Source of the DNA: Bacteroidota bacterium
Lineage (GTDB): Bacteria; Bacteroidota; Bacteroidia; AKYH767-A; OLB10
Direction: 5' to 3'
Length of the DNA: 64,000 nucleotides
Assembly: GCA_016721435.1 (NCBI GenBank)
Contig: JADKIC010000001.1
Coordinates: 1 to 64,000, forward strand
The notes under the pieces are model-generated. The model saw only the letters and a list, made by a program, of their open reading frames with translations. It was not told the DNA's origin and searched no databases. The translations under genes and the position numbers were made by a program. Shown here piece after piece: positions 19,915-29,682 of the stretch. Each line of letters begins with the position of its first letter. Positions within the stretch are counted from its first letter, which is position 1.

Positions 19915-20023
19915 TTAAACTTTCCCTTGAGAATGCTAAAAATAGGAATTGCACAAGTATAGAAACAAAAAAGAGCAGTATCTTTTCAGATAAAGCTCTT
20001 TTCTGTGAATTATTTTCAGGATT

Positions 20024-20206
20024 TTATCCTTTCTTTGACATGTAGTTGACTCCACCACGTCTTACATTCGCATCATACCATAACCAATAAATTACTCCAA
20101 TTGTGATAGAAATACCGAAAAACCAGTTGGTCAGATTTCCGATATGTGGAAGGATGGAGAAGATGGATTCTGAAGCTTTCGCGATTCCGTTGAAGATAGC
20201 GGTCAT
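20024..20206 (-). CDS. Small membrane protein (DUF6341-like)
   Basis: 60 residues with a soluble N-terminus (MTAIFNGIAKASESIFSILP), one strong membrane helix (NWFFGISITIGVIYWLWY) and a basic tail. Small proteins of this kind sit beside DUF6427 genes in Bacteroidota, as here, where the DUF6427 gene is divergent. Family membership is from context and general resemblance only; function unknown. A good promoter precedes it. Confidence 0.65.
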   Translation of the reverse strand: MTAIFNGIAKASESIFSILPHIGNLTNWFFGISITIGVIYWLWYDANVRRGGVNYMSKKG

Positions 20207-20225
20207 ATTTTCATTTAATTTGCCA

Positions 20226-20254
20226 CAAAATTAGTTAAAAAATACACCCAACAA
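20226..20254 (-). promoter_or_regulatory. Bacteroidota promoter of the small membrane protein
   Basis: On the minus strand TTG (20254-20252), 18 bases, then TAATTTTG (20233-20226). This is the best TTG-N18/19-TAnnTTTG match in the window, 19 bases upstream of the start at 20206. Confidence 0.65.
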
Positions 20255-20263
20255 ATTATTTAG

Positions 20264-21247
20264 ATGCTGATCCGCGCTTTCAAAACTTCACGCCTTTTCC
20301 CGCTGATATTGCTGGTTATTTTATCTGCAGGTATGTGGATCATCTCTAAATCAGTTAGTTATCGTGTTGTCGAGCCCAATGGAATGCCACTTTATGACTT
20401 GATAACCTATGCGCTTAGCTTTTTGCCGGATTGGGCCGGACTATTTTTGGGTTTTATTTTGGTCACCACCCAGGCTTTTCATCTGAACCTGGTTCTAAAT
20501 AAACATGAGGTGCTCTATAAGTCAACCTGGTTGCCTTCACTTCTGTATCTCTTCATGGCCGGCTTGCTTCCGCCATTTCTTTGGATGCATCCGCTACTCT
20601 TTGTCAACAGTATTCTCATTTTTGTATTGGATCGTTTGTTTTCACTGTACAAGAATCCTTCGCCCTTGTCACTTGCGTTTGATAGCGCTTTCTTACTCTC
20701 CTTATCTGCTTTGTTCTATTTGCCCGCGGTAATTCTATTCATATTCTATTTTCTCTGCATGATTATTTTGCGTCCGTTTTCATGGCGGGAATGGATGGCG
20801 GGAATTATGGGTATGTTTCTCCCATTCTTTTTTGCCTTTTTATATTACTTCCTGAATGATGAACTCTTGTCTTTTTATGAACGCGTCTTTATCTCCGGCA
20901 TTAAAAGACAAATCGACCTCAGTCATTTTTTTAATGTGGAATATACATTAAGTATTTCTCTTGTGGGGATATATTTCATTCTTTCCATGCTGCGTTTGCA
21001 GACCAACTATTATAAAAATGTTACCAAAGCCCGACTCGTTCAACAGTTATTGGTTTTAATGATTCCCGTTTGTCTTTTGTCGGTACTGGTCTCGCGCGAT
21101 GAATTGTTGTTTCGCTTCAATACACTGGCTATCCCTTTTTCTGTTTATCTCTCCTATTATTTCATGTCCGGTAAGAAGGCATGGGTGATGGAGTTGATGT
21201 TTTTGCTCCTGGTGGGAGGGTGGGTGTATAACTACTTTGTGGTTTGA
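20264..21247 (+). CDS. DUF6427 family polytopic membrane protein
   Basis: 327 residues, almost entirely hydrophobic, with about nine or ten membrane helices. It starts MLIRAFKTSRLFPLILLVIL, and the motifs LPSLLYLFMAGLLPPFLWMHP and LRPFSWREWMAGIMGMFLPFF match the DUF6427 family of Bacteroidota. The function of the family is unknown. It is divergent from the small membrane protein, with a 57-base shared upstream region. Confidence 0.75.
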   Translation: MLIRAFKTSRLFPLILLVILSAGMWIISKSVSYRVVEPNGMPLYDLITYALSFLPDWAGLFLGFILVTTQAFHLNLVLNKHEVLYKSTWLPSLLYLFMAGLLPPFLWMHPLLFVNSILIFVLDRLFSLYKNPSPLSLAFDSAFLLSLSALFYLPAVILFIFYFLCMIILRPFSWREWMAGIMGMFLPFFFAFLYYFLNDELLSFYERVFISGIKRQIDLSHFFNVEYTLSISLVGIYFILSMLRLQTNYYKNVTKARLVQQLLVLMIPVCLLSVLVSRDELLFRFNTLAIPFSVYLSYYFMSGKKAWVMELMFLLLVGGWVYNYFVV

Positions 21248-21337
21248 CAACCTTATTTTGGTTATTCTTAAGTGAAGTAAATCCGCTGAAAATAATACTA
21301 CTGCTCTGTAAAATTATTACAATACCTGGAGTGTAGA

Positions 21338-21853
21338 TTAGCTCCGGGAATTATAGGCTCTTAAAAAATCCTCATTGTCATCCGGACTAACGACGCAAGG
21401 TTTGTCTTTTTTTCTTTCAATAAGAATGAAGCGATCTTTTCTGCTGCAATACCATAACATGTTACCGATATGTTTAGTGTAAAAATGTCCGGTGTATCCA
21501 AATAAACCACCGTTTCCAAATTTGCGCAGGGGCCAGTTCATTTCTTTCTCAGTAGGTATGCGTATTGATTTAATGCTTTCGGCTTTAATGATTTTATCCC
21601 CAAAATATCTGCACACCACGATATCTTTATTTTCAATTTTATACCCTCGGGGCGAATAACCGAAAGTAACGATCAATAAAATGACCATGGGCACCCCCGT
21701 TAATAATCCAACCAATAATTGGTTTTCATGGAAATTAAATAATTCTGATCCTGACAAAATAAATGTTGAAAGAGTGAATGCAATAAGAAGAAAAGTGATA
21801 ATTTTTGAAAACTTATCATAACTGCAGGAGAAGGTTTGTTGCCGGTCAATCAT
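21338..21853 (-). CDS. PH-domain membrane protein
   Basis: 171 residues. Two membrane helices at the N-terminus (IITFLLIAFTLSTFIL; LLVGLLTGVPMVILLIVTFG) are followed by a bacterial PH-like domain (YKIENKDIVVCRYFGDKII ... SIKSIRIPTE ... FGYTGHFYTKHIG ... ILIERKKDKPCVVSPDDNEDF). Function unknown. Its start overlaps the stop of the M1 peptidase gene by 8 bases, so the two are probably translationally coupled. Confidence 0.75.
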   Translation of the reverse strand: MIDRQQTFSCSYDKFSKIITFLLIAFTLSTFILSGSELFNFHENQLLVGLLTGVPMVILLIVTFGYSPRGYKIENKDIVVCRYFGDKIIKAESIKSIRIPTEKEMNWPLRKFGNGGLFGYTGHFYTKHIGNMLWYCSRKDRFILIERKKDKPCVVSPDDNEDFLRAYNSRS

Positions 21854-24462
21854 TTTTTTTGGGATTGTAAATTTTTAACAGCATCTCATTCTTCTCATTC
21901 TTCTTGAGTTCGTCCAGATATTTCGCTGCTATTTCACCGTAAGCATTCCAGTTTTGTTCGGAAGTTTTGTCATTTGCTTTTGCTGCAACGGTGGCTTGTT
22001 CAAAACTGAAATTCCCATATTCAGCAAGCGATTGAACAGCCGCCAATCTTATTATCCAGGGTTCCTCTGTTTTGCCATATTGATGAATAATTTTTAATCC
22101 TTTCTCAATATTATTTTTATCCTTACAACGCTGCATGAATTTGCCAAATTGTTTCAGTTGAGAGTAGGCTCCAACACCTGTGCTATTGTCAAGCGCTTTG
22201 TTCATATAATTAAAATGGGTGTCATTACCATGCTTTGCATAGAGGGAGCCGAGAATCCTGTACACTTGCTCGTGATCGCTGTTTTCTAATTCGGAGCCGA
22301 TGAGTAATGCTCCATCTTTATCTCTTTCTGCCAGCGCCTGAAGAGATGATGACATGACCGAGAAGGAACTATCTGAGATCGTGTTTTTAAAATAGGAGAT
22401 AAGATCCTCGTCCTTGTAATGATTGTCAAGTGCGGAGATGGCAGCTTCACGTACTTCAGCATATTTATCTTTTCTGCCAATGGACATCAACATTTTTTTC
22501 ACTTCCTCCTTGCGGTCGGAGTTGGTCCACGCTTCAATCTTGTTGATCGCTACTTCGCGAATGCGTCGGTTTTTATCTTTTAATGCTTCCAGTACAATTT
22601 CAGAACCCTGACTCCCTGCTTTATAATCTGTAGTAATCGCCAGTAATGCATCCATGCGATCCTGAAAAAGTGGCCCCTTGCGATACATGGTCATCCACTC
22701 CTCATTGCTATGCTTATCATTGCGAACGCCTGTGATCATTTTCTCAGCATCCACATTGATTAAATCAGGCTTCGTGGCACTTTCGAAGTAAAAAGTTTCC
22801 TCTTGTTTGCTGATGACAATAGCATGTCTTTTAATTTCATTGCCTTTATAAATATCCACAGCAACAGGAATGCGAAAAACCGGACTTTCATTCAGGTCTT
22901 GCATTTGTTTGATGGTGACGGACGCAGTTTTTGTAGATTCATTGTACTGATAATTCATTTCGAGGATAGGATGACCTTTGTCATAAAACCATTGATTGAA
23001 AAACCAGTTCAAATCTTCGCCGGTAATTTCCTCAAAAGCGATGCGCAACTGATGTGCCTCTACTGCTTTGTACTTATTCGTCTCCAGATATAATTTCAAA
23101 GCAGCATAGAAGGCATCATCTCCAACCTGTTTCCTCAACATATGAAGAATAGTTCCTCCCTTTTGATAGGAATGTCTGTCGAACAGGTCTTCTCTTTTTT
23201 CATAGTAGAAACGGATGAGATTCTCCTTCTTTGTTTTCGATTCTCTCAGATAAGCATTGAGATCATAAAGCCGGTAAATGTCAGCATCATCTCTACCATA
23301 TTTATATTCGTTCCATAAATATTCACCATAGGTAGCAAAGGATTCATTCAGCGCAATATTGGCCCACGACTCACAAGTGACATAATCTCCAAACCATTGG
23401 TGGAAGAGTTCGTGGGAGATCACATCTTCATTCGTGCCATCCAACAGTTCCCTTTCATCTTGTTGCAGAAACTCGCCGTGTACAGTAGCTGTAGTATTCT
23501 CCATCGCTCCACTTACATAATCTCTCACCACCACCTGATTGTATTTCGCCCATGGATATTCCACTCCCGTAATTTTGGAAAAGAAGGTGATCATCTCAGG
23601 TGTATTTCCAAAAATCTTACGAGCTACCTTTTCATATTTTGGTTCTACATAATAGCTGACTTCTTTTCCTTTCCAGGTATCTTTCACAATGGCGTATTTT
23701 CCAATGGCCATCATAACAAGGTAGGGTGCATGTGGTAAATCCTGTTTCCAAGTGTCGGTTCTGGTCCCGTCAGTATTCTTCTTGCTTTGCACCAATAATC
23801 CATTCGACAAAGTTGTATAGATACTGTCAATGGTAATTTTGATTTCCTGCGTCATTTTTTGATTGGTCGCTTCTATCGTCGGAAACCATACGGAGTTCGC
23901 CTGTGTCTCGCCTTGCGTCCAGATTTGCATCGGCTTATTCTTCTCTTTGCCTTCGGAATTGATGAAATAAAGACCTTTATCACTGCTGATGGCAGCACTA
24001 CCACCGAGATCTTTTAATTCATCCGGTTTAGCAACATAGTCAATAAAAATTCGAAAGCTTCTGATAAAGTATATGTTTTATTCAGATTTACTTTGAGACT
24101 ATCATGGGCATATTCAAAAGTGAGCCCAATGGTATCATTATTTTGCAGGAGCGCTACTTTATTTATATCCATCCTCGTGCATTTAACCATACATAATCGC
24201 CGGGGTAGAAATGAGGGCGCATTGTGAGTGTTGCCTTTCCTAGCAAATAACGTTTCGTCCAGTCAAAACGCACATCAAGGGCGGTATGTAGCAAATCATA
24301 AGTTTTAGGATAAGATCCCATGTATTGCGGAATGTATTCTTCTCCCGGAACTACAGTGATTTCAGGAAGATTTCGAACTTCTGTCCCTGTATTTTTACTT
24401 GTTTTACAGCTATGGAAGAGGAAAATAGCTGCGAGAGGAAGGATGTATTTGTTAAATGGCAT
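21846..24462 (-). CDS. M1 family aminopeptidase lipoprotein (two frameshifts)
   Basis: Zinc aminopeptidase of about 870 residues, exported as a lipoprotein (MPFNKYILPLAAIFLFHSCK; Cys 19). The substrate motif GAMENTTATVHGE and the zinc site HELFHQWFGDYVT followed by NESFATYGEYLW are intact. C-terminal HEAT-like repeats follow (IREVAINKIEAW, VREAAISALDNHY). Frame breaks at about 24165 and 24050 separate the N-terminal 99 residues and a short middle piece (MDINKVALLQNNDTIGLTFE). Correcting them gives a continuous protein. A -7 box TAATTTTG lies at 24488-24481. Confidence 0.9.
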
Positions 24463-24480
24463 TTTAATGGTTTAGTATTC

Positions 24481-24488
24481 CAAAATTA
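24481..24488 (-). promoter_or_regulatory. -7 box for the M1 aminopeptidase gene
   Basis: TAATTTTG on the minus strand is an exact TAnnTTTG match, 18 bases before the start at 24462. No -33 TTG is at the usual distance. Confidence 0.45.
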
Positions 24489-24620
24489 GATTTTTAATTT
24501 GATCTCCATGAAATATTAGACAAAGTCTTGATTTTAAACGACAAGCACATCCTGTTGTAGAAGATTTAAGAAGAGAATAATCGTCGAAACGCCATGGAAA
24601 GCTTTTGTATTCAAAAATGA

Positions 24621-24650
24621 AGAGCCCGGCTTTATTATGCCCGGGCTCTC
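24621..24650 (-). terminator. Terminator of tonB
   Basis: A 9-bp perfect stem AGAGCCCGG/CCGGGCTCT. On the minus strand it is followed by TCATTTTT, on the plus strand by CCTTTT. It lies 24 bases past the tonB stop. Confidence 0.75.
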
Positions 24651-24673
24651 CTTTTACACTAAATTTTTAAATA

Positions 24674-25486
24674 CTATTTAATTCGAAAAGCTACAGGAAG
24701 CATGTACTGAACATTTACCGCTCGTCCGTTTTGTTTTCCCGGTTTCCACTGCGGCATCTTTTTTATCACGCGAATTGCCTCTTCTTCACATCCGCCTCCA
24801 ATTCCTTTTACCATTTGGATATTGTCAATTTCGCCATTTCTGTCAACAACGAAGCTGATGTAAACAATGCCGGTGATATTTTCTTCTCTTGCAATGGCTG
24901 GATAATGGATATTTGTAGACAAGTACTTTAGCATTGCTGCTTCTCCACCGGGAAAATTCGGCATTTCCTCTACCCATGAATGTACTTTATTGGTTCCCCC
25001 GTTATTAGTAGGTTCCGGATCCGGAAGTTCTTCTTTGATGGTAGCAGAATCGGATTTATTGGTTTTTGTCGCGAGCGCAGTCTTGAGTAACTCTTCCTGC
25101 GTCAGCATATTTTCCAGGCTATCCTTATCCGTTACAATAAGGTTGGTAAATTGTTGAGTAGGTCCGCTTGGTTTTTTAAACAAGGCTTCTATTTTATTAA
25201 CCGGGGGAATAATTTTTTCCGGTAACACAACATCTGTAAGATCAAATTTCCCCTCCACAGGTGGTTCAATAATGAGTTTTTTGACCGGTTGAAAGTAGTT
25301 GATGATTGCCGGCAGCGAGAGAATGGTCATCAGTAAGAGGGCTGTTGCGAAAAACGCCTTCAGTACAGCCTGATTATAATCTCTTCGGATCACGTAGGCG
25401 CCATAATCATGGTTTCTATTGTTGAATACCAATTCGAGGCGTTCCTGGGAGATGGGGTTGTCCCAGTTTTTTCGGAAGTGTTTCAT
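24674..25486 (-). CDS. tonB: Energy transducer TonB
   Basis: 270 residues. It links inner-membrane proton motive force to outer-membrane TonB-dependent receptors. There is a cytoplasmic N-terminus (RLELVFNNRNHDYGAYVIRR), one membrane helix near residues 45-65 (FFATALLLMTILSLPAIINY), a periplasmic linker and a C-terminal TonB domain (FPGGEAAMLKYLSTNIHYP ... GIVYISFVVDRNGEI ... AIRVIKKMPQWKPGKQNG). This is the long Bacteroidota form. The gene is intact and followed by a terminator. Confidence 0.93.
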   Translation of the reverse strand: MKHFRKNWDNPISQERLELVFNNRNHDYGAYVIRRDYNQAVLKAFFATALLLMTILSLPAIINYFQPVKKLIIEPPVEGKFDLTDVVLPEKIIPPVNKIEALFKKPSGPTQQFTNLIVTDKDSLENMLTQEELLKTALATKTNKSDSATIKEELPDPEPTNNGGTNKVHSWVEEMPNFPGGEAAMLKYLSTNIHYPAIAREENITGIVYISFVVDRNGEIDNIQMVKGIGGGCEEEAIRVIKKMPQWKPGKQNGRAVNVQYMLPVAFRIK

Positions 25487-25668
25487 ACGTTTATTTGTTA
25501 GGTGTTAACCCCTTAACGATGCAGCCAATAGGATTATTCCATATGCCGGTCATGAGATTGTCAAACTGATACTGGCGCTTTATCAGGAAGATGGGTTTAT
25601 GGCTTTTTAAATGAGCAGATTATTATGAAATTTCGATGCCTAGAAACGAAAAGAGAAGAGATTTTTTG

Positions 25669-25676
25669 TAAATTTG
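25669..25676 (+). promoter_or_regulatory. -7 box for the cytochrome-b-like gene
   Basis: TAAATTTG is an exact -7 match ending 17 bases before ATG 25694. It supports that start over an in-frame ATG at 25625, which would lie upstream of the promoter. Confidence 0.55.
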
Positions 25677-25693
25677 CGATCAAACCATTAAAT

Positions 25694-26152
25694 ATGTTCA
25701 TAGGACTACTTCACTTCCATAGCCTCTTGCGCTGGGTATTACTTCTCCTCCTGATTACCGTTATAGTTAAAGCCTTCCAGGGTAGGAGTGGTGGAAAAAA
25801 ATTCGAATCCGGCGATAGAAAATTATCCTTGTTTACCATGATTACTGCTCACCTTCAGCTGATATTAGGCGGGTTTTTGTATGTGATTAGTCCTACAGTT
25901 CAAAATGCGCTGAAAGATATGGGGGCTGCAATGAAAAATGGAGAATCCCGATTCTGGGCGGTTGAACATATCAGTTTGATGGTGATTGCCATCGCTATAC
26001 TTACTGTCGGACATATTAAAGCCAAGAAAGCAGTGGGAGATCAGGCAAAATTTAAAGCGCAAGCGCTCTATTTTACCATTGGATTACTCCTCATACTGAT
26101 TTCGATCCCATGGCCTTTCCGTGAAGTAGGGATGGGACGTGGTTGGTTTTAA
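25694..26152 (+). CDS. Four-helix cytochrome-b-like membrane protein
   Basis: About 152 residues with four membrane helices: FHSLLRWVLLLLLITVIV, MITAHLQLILGGFLYVIS, AVEHISLMVIAIAILTVG and LYFTIGLLLILISIPW. His residues in HFHS, AHLQ, EHIS and GHIK fall at helix ends, compatible with haem ligation. The family is often labelled cytochrome b in Bacteroidota, but haem binding is inferred. The start was chosen from the hydrophobic onset and from the -7 box at 25669. Confidence 0.7.
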   Translation: MFIGLLHFHSLLRWVLLLLLITVIVKAFQGRSGGKKFESGDRKLSLFTMITAHLQLILGGFLYVISPTVQNALKDMGAAMKNGESRFWAVEHISLMVIAIAILTVGHIKAKKAVGDQAKFKAQALYFTIGLLLILISIPWPFREVGMGRGWF

Positions 26153-26201
26153 TATCATTCCTGAGTTTAGAATTAATTTTACTGAAATAAATTAAGTACA
26201 A

Positions 26202-27433
26202 TTGTCGAACACACCACATGACCTGGCTATAATTCCTGAACGTGTCATCCTGATAGGTCTTGCTACCCGACAGCAGGATATGGATCAGGTGAATGAATAC
26301 CTGGAGGAATTGGCCTTCCTCGCTGAAACAGCCGGAGCGATTACAGTAAAACGTTTTACCCAAAAGCTGGATCATGCCGATACCCGTACTTTTGTAGGAA
26401 AGGGGAAGATGGAAGAGATCATCGCTTTCGTGAAGGCGAATGATATCCAGATTGCCATTTTTGATGATGAACTAACGCCATCGCAGATACGCAATATAGA
26501 GAAGATTATAGGTTGTCGTGTGATTGACCGGACCAATCTGATTCTGGATATTTTTGCGAAACGTGCACGCACGGCTCAGTCTAAAGTACAGGTTGAACTG
26601 GCGCAATACCGGTACATGCTTCCCCGTCTTACTCGGATGTGGACCCATTTGGAGAAACAGCAGGGAGGTATCGGTATGAGAGGTCCCGGAGAATCGGAGA
26701 TTGAAACCGATCGACGCGTGATTCGTGAAAAGCTGGCCCGCTTAAGAGAACGCCTGGCCGAAATTGATAAGCAGAACAGTACACAACGAAAAGAAGAAGC
26801 GAAGTCGTACGTGTTGCTCTCGTGGGTTATACCAATGTAGGCAAGAGTACCCTTATGAATTTACTTAGCAAAAGTGATGTTTTCGCTGAGAATAAATTAT
26901 TCGCCACCTTAGATACAACGGTGCGCAAAGTGGTGATCGAAAACATTCCCTTCCTGCTTTCCGATACGGTAGGTTTCATTCGTAAGCTTCCTCATGATCT
27001 CGTAGAATCGTTCAAGTCGACTTTAGATGAAGTGCGCGAGGCAGATATTCTTGTACACGTCGTCGATATCTCACACCCGAACTTCGAGCAGCATATTCAT
27101 GTGGTCAATGAAACGCTCAATGATCTGGGTGTACTCGACAAACCTATACTTTTAGTGTTTAATAAAATTGATGCGTTCAAATACACGGTGAGAGATGAAG
27201 ATGATTTGACCGAACCGGGGCCTGAACATCGCAGTCTGGATGATTTGAAAAGATCCTGGATGGCACGGGGTGCATATCCTTCTATTTTTATTTCAGCTGC
27301 TCAAAAAATAAATATAAGTGAGTTGCGAGCTGCCTTGATGGGTCTCGTAAAGCAAATCCATTTCATTCGTTATCCCAACACCCGTCCACCCGAAGATTGG
27401 GTCGAGTTTCAGGATGGGGAGCAGGAGGTGTAG
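26202..27433 (+). CDS. hflX: Ribosome-associated GTPase HflX (one frameshift)
   Basis: GTPase that splits stalled or hibernating ribosomes. The N-terminal HflX domain includes TRTFVGKGKMEEI, IFDDELTPSQIRN and GGIGMRGPGESEIETDRR. The G domain has GYTNVGKST (P-loop), DTVGFIRKLPHDLVESFKST (G3) and NKID (G4). A one-base shift at about 26795-26806 divides the two halves; correction reads VVRVALVGYTNVGKS and gives about 410 residues. Start TTG at 26202 is the best available, as no ATG lies upstream in frame. The conserved sequence on both sides argues for sequence error. Confidence 0.92.
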
Positions 27434-27590
27434 GTGAACCTGTTTTTGATAAAATCAGAGTTGTTATCCGGGTAATATTGGACATTCAAGTAGTTTTTCA
27501 ACTTCATTTCAATACCATCATTTTTACGTTAAGCATTTGTATTCGTTTAGCTGACGAGTAATCGTTTTATCAATTGTATTTTCGCCGAAG
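27434..27590. other. Gene-free stretch after hflX
   Basis: No open frame, hairpin with T-tract or promoter match is convincing here. Confidence 0.4.
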
Positions 27591-28385
27591 GATCGTTCTC
27601 TACGTTCACTGGGAGGAAGGGAGGATCGTTCTCTGCGTTCACTAGGGAGGATAATTCTTATGTCATGACAAAAAGGAATTCAACTAAACTGCAGCAACTG
27701 TTCGGTGAAACGAAGAGGCCAAGTTGATTGGATGATTTCGTTGGACTCAGAAGCCTGAAGGGGTTCAATATAAGAGGGAATTCAACTAAACTGCAGCAAC
27801 TTTTCTTTGAAAAGAAGAGACAAAGTTGATTAGAGAATTTCGTTGGATAGAGAACCCTGAAGGGGTTCAACAGGGGGTAACTCCGGGTGCAACCCGGAGT
27901 TACAGAACATCCAAAGCCCCACCTGAAGGGTTGAATATTGAAATGTTATGTACAGAAATAATTAGGTAGAAAACGGCGAGTCGATTCACTGAAAGTTCAT
28001 TCAATGCGCTGGTAGGATCGTTCTCTCGTCATTTTTCATTTCATCTTCGATGCTAGGAATCTGACGAGATCACTGGGAGGCGGGGAGGATCGTTCTCTCG
28101 TCAAAATCAAAAATGAATTCAACTAAATTGCAGCAACTGTTCGGTAAAAGAGAGAGACAAATCGATTGGATGATTTCGTTGGATAGAGAACCCTGAAGGG
28201 GTTCAACAGGGTAACCTCCGGGTGCAACCCGGAGTTACAGATCATCAGGCGGATCCAACCCTGAAGGGGTTGAATATTGAAAGTTATGTACAGAAATAAT
28301 TAGGTAGAAAACGGCAAGTCGATTCACTGAAAGTTCATTCATTGCGCTGGTAGGATCGTTCACTACGCTCACTAGGGGAGAGGGG
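27591..28385. repeat. Intergenic repeat block with a direct duplication of about 340 bp
   Basis: Three modules recur. (1) AATTCAACTAAACTGCAGCA plus about 50 more bases occurs three times (from about 27677, 27779 and 28114). (2) CCCTGAAGGGGTTCAACAGG followed by a GTAACTCCGGGT-gca-ACCCGGAGTTAC hairpin occurs twice (about 27850 and 28190). (3) GGTTGAATATTGAAA through GCGCTGGTAGGATCGTTC occurs twice (about 27928-28023 and 28270-28351). GGATCGTTCTCT motifs also flank the block. No coding capacity is convincing. The modules look like Bacteroidota intergenic repeats duplicated in tandem. Confidence 0.8.
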
Positions 28386-28457
28386 TGATCACTTAAAGGA
28401 AACCATTAAACTAAAAAAGTCAACCTAATTCAGGCAAGGACACATTAAACTTTAATC

Positions 28458-29155
28458 ATGTTTTTAAAAACACTGGCTATTGACTTACTCGACTTCTTCT
28501 TTCCCAACCTTTGCGCCGGTTGTGAAGGACATTTGGTGAGAGGAGAAGAAGGATTATGTATTGGCTGTTTGCTGACCATGCCGGTGACTGGTTTTGAGAA
28601 AGATCCGGAGAATCCGGTGATGAAACAATTCTGGGGTAAGGTGCCGGTTGCCGCGGCGATGGCTTATTGTCACTTCAGCAAAGGGGGTAAGATGCAGCGT
28701 TTGATACATCATCTCAAATACAAGAACCGTCCGGATATCGGAGTGAAAATGGGACAATTATGTGCCCATCAACTGCATGGGGCAACAATGTATTCTTCCG
28801 CTCAGGTGGTGGTTCCCATTCCGCTGCATCCCAACAAACAGCGCTTGAGAGGATACAATCAGGCGGCGAGTTTCGGTCGGGGACTGGCGCAAGTGCTTCG
28901 AATTCCGCATCTGGAGAATGCCTTCAGCGACGAAAGAACACATCCACGCAAACCCGTAAGAGCAGATTTGAGCGTTCACAGAATGTATCGAGTGTATTTG
29001 AAGTGCAGGATATGAAGGCATTAGAAGGGAAAAACATCATTCTGGTCGACGATGTGATCACAACAGGTTCTACGCTGGTGTCTGCAGCTGAGGAGTTGGT
29101 CAGGATACCGGGAGTGAGGGTAAGTATTGTGACCATTGCGTTTGCCCGAGGCTGA
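28458..29155 (+). CDS. comF: ComF family phosphoribosyltransferase-like protein (one frameshift)
   Basis: ComF proteins are associated with DNA uptake. The N-terminal zinc-ribbon Cys pairs are in FFPNLCAGCEGH and LCIGCLL. The middle reads LKYKNRPDIG and PIPLHPNKQRLRGYNQA. The PRTase loop is IILVDDVITTGST near the C-terminus. A frame shift at about 28920 (GAATGCCTTCAGCGAC) breaks it; correction gives LQRRKNTSTQTRKSRFERS, the family Q-T-x-x-x-R-x-x-R motif. The total is about 232 residues, normal for ComF. dprA, another competence-related gene, occurs at 50.6 kb. Confidence 0.88.
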
Positions 29156-29178
29156 AGAGCGATTCTCTTTGTGGCTGC

Positions 29179-29682
29179 ATGGCTGAATCCATTGACCTTC
29201 CTTTATCCACTGCTTCCAGAAAGGAGCGGTATGAATTGTTGTTGCCTCAATTGCATCATCTGGTAGAGGATGAATCCGATTTGATAGCGAATCTCGGTAA
29301 CTTAATGGCTGCATTGAAGGAGGCCATGGGCTTTTTATGGATTGGCGTTTATTTCGTCAGAGCAGAGGAGTTGGTGTTGGGGCCGTTTCAGGGTCCACTG
29401 GCTTGTACACGTATTGCCTACGGAAAAGGTGTTTGCGGAATTGCCTGGAAGGAGGGGAGGACGATCGTTGTTCCCGATGTAGATCAATTTCCCGGACATA
29501 TCGCCTGTAGTTCCTTGTCGAAGTCGGAGATTGTTTTGCCGGTTTTTAGTAACGATAAAGTAGTGATGGTGCTCGATGTGGACAGTGATCGCCTTGCTGA
29601 TTTTGATGAAACGGATGCCGTAGCACTTGGAAAAGTAACCGGTATCATAAGTGAACTTCTTGCTAAAGCACCTGCACGTTGA
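29179..29682 (+). CDS. msrC: Free methionine-(R)-sulfoxide reductase, GAF type
   Basis: 167-residue cytoplasmic GAF-domain enzyme reducing free Met-R-sulfoxide. The family signature is clear: GFLWIGVYFV, LGPFQGPLACTRI, GKGVCGIAWKEG, VPDVDQFPGHIACSSLSKSE and VLDVDSDRLADFD. The three expected Cys (ACTRI, GVCG, IACSS) are present. It overlaps the next gene by 4 bases (TTGA). Confidence 0.93.
   Translation: MAESIDLPLSTASRKERYELLLPQLHHLVEDESDLIANLGNLMAALKEAMGFLWIGVYFVRAEELVLGPFQGPLACTRIAYGKGVCGIAWKEGRTIVVPDVDQFPGHIACSSLSKSEIVLPVFSNDKVVMVLDVDSDRLADFDETDAVALGKVTGIISELLAKAPAR

Noticed and set aside
27658..27870. Minus-strand open frame of 70 residues with an internal repeat
   Set aside because: It is the translation of two copies of the intergenic repeat module and lacks any gene context.
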